Source: Candidatus Pantoea soli (GTDB taxonomy: Bacteria > Pseudomonadota > Gammaproteobacteria > Enterobacterales > Enterobacteriaceae). From it: a DNA stretch of 64,000 nt. This document shows positions 37,198 through 46,432 of the stretch, piece after piece. A program made the position numbers and the translations under genes. The notes under the pieces were generated by a model. That model searched no databases. It saw nothing but the letters and a program-made list of their open reading frames with translations, and was not told the origin of the DNA. The stretch lies in NCBI RefSeq assembly GCF_007833795.1, contig NZ_CP032702.1, positions 1,178,001 through 1,242,000 on the forward strand. Reading direction: 5' to 3'. Every line of letters starts with the position of its first letter. Position 1 is the first letter of the stretch.

Positions 37198-38340
37198 TTA
37201 CAGGCTGTTGCCGGTGGCCGGCTGTGCCGGAGCCGGTGCCGCTGGCTCAGCCGGCGCGGCAGGGGCAGATGGCTGCGTCTGCGGCGCGTCAGCGGGCTGC
37301 TGCGCAGCGGCCTGTGGCGCAACTGCCGTGGCACCCTGCGGCGTCATCGGCTCTTCTTTTGGCATGGCATCCGCCGATTCCTGAACCGCCACCGGGGCAG
37401 GCATCGCTTCGCCTGGCTGACCGTTAATTTTGGTCGGCATACCGCTACGCGCCTGGATGGCGTTGTTCACCGCATCCTGATTCGTGCTGGCATCGGCCAC
37501 CACTTTGGTCACGGCCTGCGTCAGGCTGATCGGCACCAGTTCACGGGAGTTGAACTGTTCTTCGGTGGTCGAGAGCGGATTGTGGACTTCAATGTAGCGT
37601 GAACCATCGGGCTCAACGGTGGCTTTTACCGGCTGATCGATAAACTGCACGCGCGTGCCAACCGGAACATTGTCATACAGCCATTTGATGTCGTCGGCAC
37701 GCAGACGCACGCAGCCGTGGCTGACGCGCAGACCGATACCAAAGTTGGCGTTGGTGCCGTGAATGGCGTACAGACGGCCGATGTAGAGCGCATACAGGCC
37801 CATCGGGTTATCCGGGCCAGCCGGGAAGACGGCCGGAATGCTTTCGCCGCGCGCCGCATACTCCGCGTGCATCGCTTTAGTCGGGGTCCAGGTCGGGCCG
37901 GCTTTTTTACGCTCAACCGCGGTGGTCCAGTTTACCGGCGTGTCTTTGCCCAGCTCACCGATACCAATAGGCAGCACTACCACGGTTTTGGTGCCTTTTG
38001 GATAGTAATAGAGGCGCATTTCAGCGCTGTTGATCACGATGCCTTCACGCGGCGCGTCGGGCAGGATCAGCTGCTGGGGAATCACCATTTTGGTGCCGGC
38101 TTTTGGCAGGTAAACGTCTACGCCCGGGTTGGCTTCCAGCATGTTGCTGAGGCCCATCTGATACTGGGCGGCAAAGGCTTCCAGCGGCAGTTTACTGTCA
38201 TCCGGGACAGTGATTTCAATGTTTTCACCAATCAGACGGCTATTTGCTGCGGGCAGCGGATAGACGACTGCAAAGGCCGACTGGCTGAACGCCGCCAGTG
38301 CGAGGGCGAGTGAAGCGAACGCGCGAATGCTTTTTTTCAT
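37198..38340 (-). CDS. ldtB: L,D-transpeptidase LdtB with extended low-complexity tail
   Basis: Periplasmic YkuD-domain L,D-transpeptidase that in E. coli (YbiS) attaches Braun lipoprotein to peptidoglycan. Signal peptide with cleavage probably after AFA (residue 24), a LysM-like segment ([20 protein letters not shown]), then the YkuD domain (about 97-237) with [20 protein letters not shown], catalytic Cys210. E. coli ends near residue 306; here about 75 extra residues rich in Pro, Ala and Gln follow (305-380). The ATG at 38340 gives MKKSIRAF; an upstream ATG at 38364 is in frame but less signal-like. No strong Shine-Dalgarno seen. Confidence 0.93.
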   Translation of the reverse strand: MKKSIRAFASLALALAAFSQSAFAVVYPLPAANSRLIGENIEITVPDDSKLPLEAFAAQYQMGLSNMLEANPGVDVYLPKAGTKMVIPQQLILPDAPREGIVINSAEMRLYYYPKGTKTVVVLPIGIGELGKDTPVNWTTAVERKKAGPTWTPTKAMHAEYAARGESIPAVFPAGPDNPMGLYALYIGRLYAIHGTNANFGIGLRVSHGCVRLRADDIKWLYDNVPVGTRVQFIDQPVKATVEPDGSRYIEVHNPLSTTEEQFNSRELVPISLTQAVTKVVADASTNQDAVNNAIQARSGMPTKINGQPGEAMPAPVAVQESADAMPKEEPMTPQGATAVAPQAAAQQPADAPQTQPSAPAAPAEPAAPAPAQPATGNSL

Positions 38341-38539
38341 GTTTTTACAAGTCGTTATGGCCATATTTCAGGCTTGTCAGTGTGTCGAACCCATCGTGGT
38401 CAGTGTGACCCGCTGCGCATTATATGTGCATAGGCGCAATGATGGGAATCAGGATTTGTGTCGGCTGAAGATACTTTACGCAAAAACCACCACTTAACAG
38501 ACTATTCTCTTTGCGTGTCAGCCCGAAATGTGAATTTTA

Positions 38540-40354
38540 CTACGGCTGCCAGAGCGTCACCTCCCCGCTGAGTTTGCGGTTCAGGAAAAAGGCGGCACTG
38601 ATCAGCGCCAGATGCGTCAGCGCCTGCGGCATATTGCCGAGCGCATGGCCGTGGCTGGTAAACTCTTCGGCATAGAGCCCGAGCGGATTGGCGTAGCTCA
38701 GCAGTTTTTCAAACTCAAAATGTGCCTCCTGCACCCGTCCTGCCCGCGCCAGACACTCTACGTACCAGAATGAACAGGCGGCAAAGGCGCCTTCGCCACC
38801 CGCCAGCGCGTCGGCCGGCGTCTCGCTGATGTTATAACGGCGCACCAGACCGTCGCTCACCAGGTTGTCGCGAATGGCATCCAGCGTGGCAAGCCACTCC
38901 GGATCGGTCGAGCTGACAAAGCGCACCAGCGGCATCAGCAGCATGGAAGCGTCCAGATATTGCCCGCCGCGCGTGGCGGTGAAATGGCCGCACTCCGCGT
39001 TCCAGAAGTTGTGCCAGATATCGTCGCGTATCTCGCTGCGCACCTGGTCCCAGCGCGCATAGGGCATGGGCAGCGAGCGCTTCATGCCCAGGCGCAGCGC
39101 CCGGTCCAGCGCCACCCAGCACATCAGCCGCGAATGCAGAAAATGCTCCGGCTCGCCGCGCATCTCCCAGATACCGGCATCCGGCTGGTTCCAGTTATCG
39201 CAGACGTAATCGATCATGCTGGAGACGTGCCGCCAGCCGCGATGCGATATCGCTTCGCCATATTTGTTCGCCAGATAGATGGCATCCATCAGTTCGCCGT
39301 AGATATCCAGCTGCGTCTGCCGCCAGGCGTCATTGCCAATGCGTACCGGGCGCGAACCGGCGTAGCCGGAGAGGTTGAGCAGCTCGGTTTCATGCAGTTC
39401 GGTCCCGCTGTCGAGGCGGTACATCACCTGCAGATGCGGTGTGTCATCGTGGCTGTGCTCAACGCAGCGCCCAACCCAGCGGGTAAAATCGTGCGCTTCT
39501 TCGACGTAACCCAGACGCATCAGCGCGTACATGCTGAAAGAGGCATCGCGTATCCACGAGGCGCGATAGTCCCAGTTGCGCTCGCCGCCCGGCTCTTCCG
39601 GCAGGCCAAAGGTTGCCGCTGCGGCAATGGAGCCGTGCTGGTGCGAGGTCAGCAGCTTCAGCGCCAGCGCCGAGCGCGTCACCATCTCACGCCAGCGGCC
39701 GCGATAGGAGCTGTGGCTGCTCCAGCGCCGCCAGTACGCCAGCGTGTCGCGGAAACAGCGTTCGGTGTTGATGGTCGCGACATGCGGATCGTCATCGTTG
39801 CCGAAGACAAACTCTGCGTGCTCGCCGGCCTGCAGGGTAAACTGCGCCACCGCGCTGTCCTCTTCGCGCGTCATCACCACGGTGGCGCTCAGGCGCAGCG
39901 CTGGCTGGCCCTCTGCCAGAAAAGCGATGCCGCCGGGACGGCTCTCCGTGCGGGTGTCAGCGCGCGCATAATCGTGCCGCGGTGCGCAGCGCAGATGAAA
40001 GGTGGCGGAGCCGCGCACCATCTTTACGCGGCGCACCAGCCGCGGCACCTTGCTGCTTTCGTCGCAGATGGGCATGTAATCGGTGATCTCGGCCACACCG
40101 GTCTCATCCAGCCAGCGGGTTTGCAGGATATTGGTATCGGGCAGGTAGAGCTGCTGCTGGCGTGCGTGCGGCCATGCCGGTGCCAGTGAGAACAAACCGG
40201 CGTCGTCGCTGTCGAGCAGGGCGGCAAAGATCGATGGGCTGTCCAGCGCCGGCCAGCACAAATAATCAATGGTGCCGTCATTGGCAATCAGTGCGCAGGT
40301 GCGCAAATCGCCGACGACGCCGTGGTCGTCTATTCTGCGTTTAACGGTGCTCAT
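38540..40354 (-). CDS. Glycoside hydrolase family 15 protein (glucoamylase/trehalase-like)
   Basis: A 604-residue cytoplasmic protein (no signal peptide) with the GH15 layout: N-terminal beta-sandwich starting DHGVVGDLRTCALIANDG, IDYLCWPALDSPSIFAALL, then the alpha/alpha barrel with GLPEEPGGERNWDYRASWIRD, GSRPVRIGNDAWRQTQLDIYG, and DAGIWEMRGEPEHFLHSRLMCW containing the likely catalytic Glu. Bacterial members include trehalases and oligosaccharide glucosidases, so the substrate is unknown. It is a single gene between ldtB and yohF, with no trehalose or glycogen genes adjacent. Length is normal for the family. Confidence 0.88.
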   Translation of the reverse strand: MSTVKRRIDDHGVVGDLRTCALIANDGTIDYLCWPALDSPSIFAALLDSDDAGLFSLAPAWPHARQQQLYLPDTNILQTRWLDETGVAEITDYMPICDESSKVPRLVRRVKMVRGSATFHLRCAPRHDYARADTRTESRPGGIAFLAEGQPALRLSATVVMTREEDSAVAQFTLQAGEHAEFVFGNDDDPHVATINTERCFRDTLAYWRRWSSHSSYRGRWREMVTRSALALKLLTSHQHGSIAAAATFGLPEEPGGERNWDYRASWIRDASFSMYALMRLGYVEEAHDFTRWVGRCVEHSHDDTPHLQVMYRLDSGTELHETELLNLSGYAGSRPVRIGNDAWRQTQLDIYGELMDAIYLANKYGEAISHRGWRHVSSMIDYVCDNWNQPDAGIWEMRGEPEHFLHSRLMCWVALDRALRLGMKRSLPMPYARWDQVRSEIRDDIWHNFWNAECGHFTATRGGQYLDASMLLMPLVRFVSSTDPEWLATLDAIRDNLVSDGLVRRYNISETPADALAGGEGAFAACSFWYVECLARAGRVQEAHFEFEKLLSYANPLGLYAEEFTSHGHALGNMPQALTHLALISAAFFLNRKLSGEVTLWQP

Positions 40355-40435
40355 CCTGCCTCCTTAACCTTATCTGATTGTTAACTATAGCCGAGACGGT
40401 TAAGTCGGCCGCCATGAGGCACAGATCGATAACTT

Positions 40436-40442
40436 CTATACT
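40436..40442 (+). promoter_or_regulatory. Candidate -10 element of yohF
   Basis: CTATACT, an exact match to the sigma-S-preferred core, lies 31 bases before the yohF ATG, with a CAGGAG Shine-Dalgarno in between. No good -35 hexamer is seen 17 bases upstream, which is compatible with sigma-S use. Confidence 0.4.
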
Positions 40443-40472
40443 GTGTGAACACCCACTCAGCAGGAGAACGTT

Positions 40473-41252
40473 ATGACGCTGCGCAAACAGAAAGTCGCCG
40501 TAGTCACCGCATCAGATTCAGGGATTGGTCGCAGCTGTGCCGTTATGCTGGCAGAAGCCGGTTACACCGTCGGTATCACCTGGCGCTCGGACGAAGAGGG
40601 CGCGCACGAAACGGCACGTCTGGTGGAGAGTAAAGGGCAGCAGGCGCAGGTGCGGCAGCTGGATCTGTCAGACCCGCAAGCCGGTGGTCAGCAGCTGGCG
40701 CAGCTGATCAATTCGCTCGGGCGCATTGACGTGCTGGTAAACAACGCGGGCACCATGAACAAGGCGGATTTTCTCGATCTGAGCTTTGAAGCGTGGCGCC
40801 AGGTTATGACGGTTGACGTGGATGGCGCGTTTGTCTGCGGCCAGATCGCCGCCCGTCATATGGTGGATCAGGGCGACGGCGGGCGCATTATCAATATCAC
40901 CTCGGTGCATGAACACACGCCGCTACCGGATGCCGCCGCCTATACCGCCGCCAAGCATGCGCTGGGCGGCCTGACCAAATCCATGGCGCTGAGCCTGCTG
41001 CCGCACCATATCCTGGTGAACGCCGTAGCGCCCGGTGCGATTGCCACCGCCATGAACGATCTGAGCGACAACGAAACCCAGAGCCGGCGCATGCCGGAAA
41101 TTCCGATTGGTCGCCCTGGCGATACGCGCGAAATTGCCAGCTTAGTCGCCTGGCTGTGCTCTGAGTGGGCGACTTATACCACCGGGCAATCCTTCATTGT
41201 CGACGGCGGTTTTATGCTGGCCAATCCGCAGTTTAAGGGCTATCACAGCTAA
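40473..41252 (+). CDS. yohF: Short-chain dehydrogenase/reductase YohF
   Basis: Classical SDR of 259 residues; the physiological substrate is unknown. The cofactor loop is the YohF-type TASDSGIGRSCA rather than TGxxxGIG. Other motifs are VLVNNAGTMNKADF, INITSVHEHTPLPDAAAYTAAK with the catalytic Ser, Tyr and Lys, and VAPGAIATAMN; the C-terminus VDGGFMLANPQF matches E. coli. A CAGGAG precedes the ATG by 8 bases. It converges on yohD with a 4-base stop overlap, as part of a yohF-yohD-yohC block. Confidence 0.95.
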   Translation: MTLRKQKVAVVTASDSGIGRSCAVMLAEAGYTVGITWRSDEEGAHETARLVESKGQQAQVRQLDLSDPQAGGQQLAQLINSLGRIDVLVNNAGTMNKADFLDLSFEAWRQVMTVDVDGAFVCGQIAARHMVDQGDGGRIINITSVHEHTPLPDAAAYTAAKHALGGLTKSMALSLLPHHILVNAVAPGAIATAMNDLSDNETQSRRMPEIPIGRPGDTREIASLVAWLCSEWATYTTGQSFIVDGGFMLANPQFKGYHS

Positions 41253-41836
41253 CCGGCACGGCGGCGATTCCAGCGACGGATCAGGTAACGCAGCAGGATG
41301 CCAAAGACAATCGCCGCCACCAGCCACACCACGTGTTTGAGATGCTGGTCCAGTTTATGCAGCCACGGCGTAATGATTTCGCCGGCAAAATAGCCCAGCG
41401 TGACAAAAATCAGTGACCAGATTGCCGCACCGATGACGTTCAGTACGAAAAAGCGCAGCGGCTTCAGGCGGCTGGTGCCAATGATAATCGGTCCGATGAT
41501 ACGAAAGCCGTACATAAAGCGGACGCCAATCACAAACAGACTTGGGCGTTTCTGAATCAGCCGGTTGGCTTTGCGAATCGTATCCTGATGTTTTTTGAAT
41601 CGGCGCAGGATGCGGGTGCCATAACGTCGCCCCAGCCAGAACAGCAGCTGATCGCCAATAATTCCGCCGCCCATCGCGGCCAGTACCACGCCGCTGAAAT
41701 GCAGCAGGCCTTCGTGTGCCGCCACCCCCCCCAGTAAGGTGAAGGTTTCCCCTTCGGCGATACAGCCAATCAGCAGCGCCAGATAGCCATACTGGGTAAT
41801 TAATCCATTGATATCGAGATGCAATTTATCCTCCAT
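41249..41836 (-). CDS. yohD: DedA-family membrane protein YohD
   Basis: A 195-residue DedA/VTT-domain inner-membrane protein; family members act in undecaprenyl-phosphate or phospholipid recycling and in proton-motive-force homeostasis, but YohD itself is undefined. Seen are the DedA segment GCIAEGETFTLLGGVAAHEGLL, GGGIIGDQLLFWLGRRYG, and the RFMYGFRIIGPIIIGTSRL motif with the essential Arg. Several hydrophobic helices are evident. The stop codon overlaps that of yohF. Confidence 0.94.
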   Translation of the reverse strand: MEDKLHLDINGLITQYGYLALLIGCIAEGETFTLLGGVAAHEGLLHFSGVVLAAMGGGIIGDQLLFWLGRRYGTRILRRFKKHQDTIRKANRLIQKRPSLFVIGVRFMYGFRIIGPIIIGTSRLKPLRFFVLNVIGAAIWSLIFVTLGYFAGEIITPWLHKLDQHLKHVVWLVAAIVFGILLRYLIRRWNRRRAG

Positions 41837-41913
41837 GCAGAATTCAGGCCTGGTAACAGTCTAGCCCAGGCGGCTTTTTTTGTGCTGCTGACCGCAAAAA
41901 CAGGCGTCCCGGT

Positions 41914-41919
41914 TATACT
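41914..41919 (+). promoter_or_regulatory. Candidate -10 element of yohC
   Basis: TATACT within GGTTATACTTGAAG lies 72 bases before the yohC start. The downstream TG after the hexamer and the poor upstream hexamer (ACCGCA at a 17-base spacing) resemble stress promoters. Single-element evidence only. Confidence 0.35.
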
Positions 41920-41990
41920 TGAAGGGAAGCTGCCTGCGCCATCCGGCTGATTGCAGTACGGGCAGCCCGTCGCATCAGAGGAGTGATTGT

Positions 41991-42578
41991 ATGAATCATG
42001 TCTGGGGTCTTCTGTCGCATCCTGACCAGGAAATGCGCGATATCAAGCAGGAAAACGAGAGCGTTTCACACCATTACACCCACCATGTACTGCTGATGGC
42101 GGCGATCCCGGTGATCTGCGCCTTTGTCGGTACCACACAGTTCGGGTGGAACCTGGGTGAAGGGCAATATGTTCAACTCAACCTTCTGACCGGTTTCGGT
42201 CTGGGCATTCTGTTTTATCTGATCATTTTGGGCGGCGTCGGGGTAATGGGCCGCGTCATTCACTGGATGGCACGTGACTATCCGCAGCGTCCGGGCATTG
42301 CGCGCTGCACCGTGTTTGCCGGCTATGTGGCCACGCCGCTGTTTATCAGCGGGCTGGTGGCGCTCTATCCGCTGGTGTGGCTGTGTGTGCTGGCCGGTGC
42401 CGCGGCGCTGCTCTACACCGGCTATCTGCTCTATGTGGGCATTCCGGTGTTTCTCAATATTGACCGCGATGAGAGCCTGCGTTTTTCCGGGTCGACGCTG
42501 GCCATTGGCGTGCTGGTATTCGAAGTGCTGCTGGCGCTGACCGTGGTGCTGTGGGGATATGGCCCGCGACTGTTCTGA
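41991..42578 (+). CDS. yohC: Yip1-family inner membrane protein YohC
   Basis: A 195-residue Yip1-domain membrane protein with about five helices and unknown function. It starts MNHVWGLLSHPDQEM and carries YTHHVLLMAAIPVICAFVGT, VFAGYVATPLFISGLVALYP and STLAIGVLVFEVLLALTVVL, close to E. coli YohC. A GAGGAG 8 bases before the ATG supports the start; the open frame upstream to 41919 has no such support. A GTAGCGGCGC-type hairpin repeat follows its stop. Confidence 0.94.
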   Translation: MNHVWGLLSHPDQEMRDIKQENESVSHHYTHHVLLMAAIPVICAFVGTTQFGWNLGEGQYVQLNLLTGFGLGILFYLIILGGVGVMGRVIHWMARDYPQRPGIARCTVFAGYVATPLFISGLVALYPLVWLCVLAGAAALLYTGYLLYVGIPVFLNIDRDESLRFSGSTLAIGVLVFEVLLALTVVLWGYGPRLF

Positions 42579-42600
42579 ACCACATCAATGCCATAGCGAG

Positions 42601-42640
42601 GTAGCGGCGCACGGGCTGACACCCGCAAGCGCGCCGCTAC
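42601..42640. repeat. REP-like palindrome GTAGCGGCGC, copy 1
   Basis: GTAGCGGCGC (42601-42610) and GCGCCGCTAC (42631-42640) are perfect 10-base arms; an inner CGGG/CCCG pair extends the fold. It starts 22 bases after yohC. The same arm sequence recurs after the DUF3772 channel gene and after the chemoreceptor gene, marking an interspersed intergenic palindrome that may stabilise mRNA ends or terminate transcription. Confidence 0.7.
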
Positions 42641-42829
42641 CGGCAGCGCGGGTTGGCGCGCTGACCGTCTCTTCTGCCCGGGCTTTTAACGCCCGGAAAC
42701 AAACTACCTAAGAAATTTCTCAGGCATCGGCGTATGATGCTGCTGCCAGCCCGCGTCCCGTCAGGCCTGATGCGTGCGGCCTGTGTCACTGACACAGCGC
42801 AAAACCCCACTTCGGATTTTTTTGACACG

Positions 42830-43756
42830 ATGTCTGTAAAAATGCGTATTTCATTACTGTCGCTGGCGCTGTTTATCGCCGCGCCCGCCGCCGTGACGCC
42901 AGCCGTTGCCGCGACCAGACTGTCGGACCTGGCGCCGATTGCCCAGCCGCAGATCGCCTCCGGCAGCGCGATGATTGTCGATCTCGACAACAATAAAGTC
43001 CTGTTCTCCAGCCACCCGAACCGGGTGCGTCCCATCGCCTCGATCACCAAAGTGATGACCGCGATGGTGGTGCTGGATGCCAGACTGCCGATGGATGAGA
43101 TGCTGACGGTCGACATCAGCCAGACGCCGGAAATGCGCGGCGTGTTCTCCCGCGTAAAGCTCAACAGCCAGATCAGCCGGCGCAACATGCTGCTGCTGGC
43201 GCTGATGTCATCGGAAAACCGTGCGGCAGCCAGCCTGGCGCACCACTATCCCGGCGGCTATGATGCGTTTATCCGCGCGATGAACGCCAAAGCGCGTGCG
43301 CTGGGGATGACGCACACCCGCTACGTTGAACCGACCGGTTTATCGATTCAAAACGTCTCCAGCGCGGAAGACCTGGTGAAACTGCTGAAAGCGACCCGAC
43401 AGTATCCGCTGCTGGGCCAGCTCAGCACCACGAAAGAGGAGACGGCGGTGTTCCAGCACCCCAGCTATGCGCTGCCGTTCCGCAACACCAATCACCTGGT
43501 TTATAAAAATGACTGGCGCATTCAGCTGACCAAAACCGGTTACACCGATGAAGCCGGACACTGCCTGGTGATGCGTACGGTGATCAACAACCGGCCGGTG
43601 GCGCTGGTGGTGCTGGATGCCTTTGGCAAGTACACCCATTTTGCGGATGCCAACCGCCTGCGCGACTGGCTGGAAACCGGCAAAGCCGCGCCGGTGCCGG
43701 CCGCGGCGCTGGCGTATAAAAAGCAGAAGGCCGGGCTGACCGCCGCCAACGAATAG
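42830..43756 (+). CDS. pbpG: D-alanyl-D-alanine endopeptidase (PBP7)
   Basis: Periplasmic low-molecular-weight PBP that cleaves D-Ala-DAP cross-links. All active-site motifs are present: SITK (Ser71), SEN (128-130) and KTG (235-237), numbered from the ATG at 42830. A signal peptide precedes (cleavage near AVAA, residue 28). The frame is open from 42734, but the upstream part is not signal-like; ATG 42830 or 42842 are both possible, and neither has a strong Shine-Dalgarno. The C-terminus [12 protein letters not shown] is E. coli-like. 308 residues. Confidence 0.94.
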   Translation: MSVKMRISLLSLALFIAAPAAVTPAVAATRLSDLAPIAQPQIASGSAMIVDLDNNKVLFSSHPNRVRPIASITKVMTAMVVLDARLPMDEMLTVDISQTPEMRGVFSRVKLNSQISRRNMLLLALMSSENRAAASLAHHYPGGYDAFIRAMNAKARALGMTHTRYVEPTGLSIQNVSSAEDLVKLLKATRQYPLLGQLSTTKEETAVFQHPSYALPFRNTNHLVYKNDWRIQLTKTGYTDEAGHCLVMRTVINNRPVALVVLDAFGKYTHFADANRLRDWLETGKAAPVPAAALAYKKQKAGLTAANE

Positions 43757-43894
43757 CGCGTTTTCTGCGGCAGGGCGGTCGCGCCGGGCAACTGCCCCGC
43801 ACGGCCCTCTGCCGCAGCAGAAGTATAAAAATCGCTTATCGTCAGCACCAGGGTTTTACACCACCATTCCTATAGTTTACGGCCCGGCAACCGC

Positions 43895-43901
43895 CTACAC
43901 T
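43895..43901 (+). promoter_or_regulatory. Candidate -10 element of the DUF3772 channel gene
   Basis: CTACACT lies 48 bases before the ATG and fits the CTAYACT pattern used by sigma-S; E. coli channels MscL and MscS are sigma-S-induced in stationary phase or salt. No convincing -35 is present. Confidence 0.35.
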
Positions 43902-43948
43902 GGCGGCCATTCACCTTAACCTGGCCCTTACGCTGGAATTTCACTTTT

Positions 43949-46393
43949 ATGTTTAAGCTTCGCTCTCTGTTTACGCCGTTTTTGCTGCTGCTGGTGCTGA
44001 TGACGCCGGCACTGAGCCTGGCGGATGACACCACCGCGCCTGCGCAGCAGGAAGAGGATGCGGCACCGAAAGTTAATCCTTCGGTGGAACTGCCGAAGAT
44101 GCAGAAAATCCTCGACAAAATCAAAGGCCAGGTCTCTGGCGATACCAATGAAAACCAGCTGAATCAGCTCAACGAAATGGCGCTGGAGCTGTCGGGCAAT
44201 GCGGAAACGCTGGGCCAGGCGCTGGTGCCGCAGCTGCAGCAGCTGGATGCGCAGCTGGCCGTGCTGGGCCCGGCACCCAAAGCGGACAGCGGCGTCAAAG
44301 AGACGCCGGAAGTGACGCGCAAGCGCGCCACGCTGGAGAGCCAGAAAAGCAAGCTGGCCGACCAGATCAAGCAGGCCGACGGCATCAAAAACGGTGCGCT
44401 GGTCCTGTCATCGCAAATCGTTAACCTGCGCCGTGACCAGCTGAAAAATCAGCTGGCGCTGAACTCCGGCAGTATTCTCGGGCCGCGCTTCTGGGCACCG
44501 CTGGTCAGCCGGCAGGATCTGGACGGTGAAAAGATCAGCGATTTCGTCGGCGAACTGCAGGACACCGCCGCGCTCTCCTGGGAACCGGGCTGGCGGATGG
44601 GCACCGTGGGCTGGCTGCTGGCCGCGATGCTGGTGATGACGCTGGGCCGCCGCTACAGCGAAGAGTTCCTGGCGTGGGTCAGCATCAATAAAATGCCAGA
44701 AGGGCGCCTGCGCCGCAGCTTCCTCGCGGCCGCCATTGCGCTGACCACGCTGATGGCCGTGGTACTGACCTATAACTTTATGGCGCTGGCGTTCACCCGC
44801 CGCGATGAAGTTTCGGCGGATGTGCAGGACTTCGTCGAGCGTCTGGCGCAGGTCAGCGTCTATTGCGGACTGATTGCTGGCCTGGGACGCGCGTTCCTCT
44901 CCACGCGCCGTCCGAGCTGGCGTTTACCGGCCATCTCCAATGAAGTGGCGCTGGCGCTCAAGCCGTTCCCGCCGATTACCGCGGCGCTGGTGTTTATCTT
45001 CCAGACCGCCGAATCGTTTAACTACACGGTCGGCACCAGCCTGAACACCACGATTTTTGCCAACGGCCTGACGGCGCTGCTGATTGGCAGCACTGGCCTG
45101 GCGATCAGCATGCGGACCAACCGCGTGCGCCGCCGCATGGCGCAGGAGGGCAACCCGCCGGAGGCGCGGCCCACCGTGGTCGGCCTGGTGCAGCTGGCGC
45201 TGACGCTCACCGCCGTGGCGGTGCTGCTGTCGCTGATCATTGGCTACGTTACGCTGGCGCGCTTCCTCAGCTATGAGCTGATCTGGTGCGGCATTCTGTT
45301 CGGCGCCTTCTATTTCCTCAGCCATCTGGTGAATGACGGCTGCGAGAGCCTGTTCTCGGTCAGCAGCGCCACCGGTAAACGGCTGCAGACCTCACTGAAC
45401 ATTGATGAGCGCTATCTGCAGCAGGCGGCCACGCTGCTTAGCGCACTCGGCAAAACCGTGCTGGTGGGCTTTGTGGCGCTGGCGCTGCTGAACGGCACTT
45501 TTGCGTCCTCCACGCCGATTGAGCTAATCCAGAAGGTGATTGAGTTCTGGGGCGGTAAAGGGCTGGAGTCGCTGAACATTGTGCCGGCGCACATGGTCAA
45601 TGCCATCCTCTGCCTGGTGGTGGGCATCTACGTGCTGCGTTCGGTGCGTCGCTGGCTGGATAAAGATTTCCTGCCGAAAACCACCATGGATATCGGCATG
45701 CGCGTGTCGCTGGTGACGCTGTTCAGCAATATTGGCTATGTGCTGGTGATCCTGCTGACGCTGTCGATCATGGGCCTGCAGTGGAACAAGCTGGCGTGGA
45801 TTGTCAGCGCCCTGTCGGTGGGTATCGGTTTCGGCCTGCAGGAGATCGTGAAGAACTTTATCTCCGGCCTGATCCTGCTGACCGAGCGCCCGGTGAAAGT
45901 GGGCGATCTGGTGAGCATCAGCGGCATTGAAGGGGATATCCGCCGCATCAACGTGCGCGCCACTGAGATCCAGCTGGGCGATAAATCCACGGTGATTGTG
46001 CCGAACTCGCAGCTGATTTCGCAGAACGTGCGCAACGCCACCATGGGCAATGCGCAGGGCGTGGTCACTATTCAGCTGACCTTCCCGCTGGATATCGATC
46101 CGGTGCAGGTGCGTGAGCTGCTGCTGGAGGTGTACCGCGAGAACGAGCGCATTCTGGAAACGCCGGAGCCGTCAGTTTCGTTCAAAGACCTGACGCCAGG
46201 CGGCATTGTGCTGAGCGTCACCGGCAACGTGGCCAGCCAGCGGCAGATTGCCGGCGCGAAGAGTGATTTGCTGTTCGATATCCTGACGCGTCTGCGTAAA
46301 GAGGGCATTGTGCTGTCCACGCCGCAGACGATGATTATTGAACGACGCGCCGTGCCGGCAGGCACCGCGAACGACGGGGAATCGCTGGTCTGA
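43949..46393 (+). CDS. DUF3772-domain MscS-family mechanosensitive channel
   Basis: An 814-residue large MscS-type channel. Signal peptide cleaved near SLA (residue 25); an N-terminal periplasmic DUF3772-like, helix-rich domain (about 60-190) with coiled-coil character; a series of membrane helices from about 210; and the C-terminal MscS core (about 590-775) with the pore helix region GIGFGLQEIVKNFISGLILL, ERPVKVGDLV, and PNSQLISQNVRN. This makes it an osmotic safety valve or signal-gated channel. It is shorter than MscK and distinct from it. It sits between pbpG and dld, which are adjacent in E. coli. A REP-like hairpin follows. Confidence 0.88.
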   Translation: MFKLRSLFTPFLLLLVLMTPALSLADDTTAPAQQEEDAAPKVNPSVELPKMQKILDKIKGQVSGDTNENQLNQLNEMALELSGNAETLGQALVPQLQQLDAQLAVLGPAPKADSGVKETPEVTRKRATLESQKSKLADQIKQADGIKNGALVLSSQIVNLRRDQLKNQLALNSGSILGPRFWAPLVSRQDLDGEKISDFVGELQDTAALSWEPGWRMGTVGWLLAAMLVMTLGRRYSEEFLAWVSINKMPEGRLRRSFLAAAIALTTLMAVVLTYNFMALAFTRRDEVSADVQDFVERLAQVSVYCGLIAGLGRAFLSTRRPSWRLPAISNEVALALKPFPPITAALVFIFQTAESFNYTVGTSLNTTIFANGLTALLIGSTGLAISMRTNRVRRRMAQEGNPPEARPTVVGLVQLALTLTAVAVLLSLIIGYVTLARFLSYELIWCGILFGAFYFLSHLVNDGCESLFSVSSATGKRLQTSLNIDERYLQQAATLLSALGKTVLVGFVALALLNGTFASSTPIELIQKVIEFWGGKGLESLNIVPAHMVNAILCLVVGIYVLRSVRRWLDKDFLPKTTMDIGMRVSLVTLFSNIGYVLVILLTLSIMGLQWNKLAWIVSALSVGIGFGLQEIVKNFISGLILLTERPVKVGDLVSISGIEGDIRRINVRATEIQLGDKSTVIVPNSQLISQNVRNATMGNAQGVVTIQLTFPLDIDPVQVRELLLEVYRENERILETPEPSVSFKDLTPGGIVLSVTGNVASQRQIAGAKSDLLFDILTRLRKEGIVLSTPQTMIIERRAVPAGTANDGESLV

Positions 46394-46402
46394 TACCTGC
46401 GC

Positions 46403-46425
46403 GTAGCGGCGCTAACCGCGCCGCT
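46403..46425. repeat. REP-like palindrome GTAGCGGCGC, copy 2
   Basis: GTAGCGGCGC (46403-46412), loop TAACC, then GCGCCGCT (46418-46425) followed by GAC instead of AC, so the last pairs are offset by one base. It begins 9 bases after the DUF3772 channel stop and lies between this gene and the convergent dld. Confidence 0.65.
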
Positions 46426-46432
46426 GACGTCG

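Noticed and set aside
38960..40189. 409-codon frame antisense to the GH15 gene
   Set aside because: Complementary shadow of a strongly conserved protein; no start signal.
41848..41886. Hairpin GCCTGG/CCAGGC near a T-run between yohD and yohC
   Set aside because: It looks like a terminator on the plus strand, but no plus-strand gene ends here; yohD runs the other way and starts at 41836.
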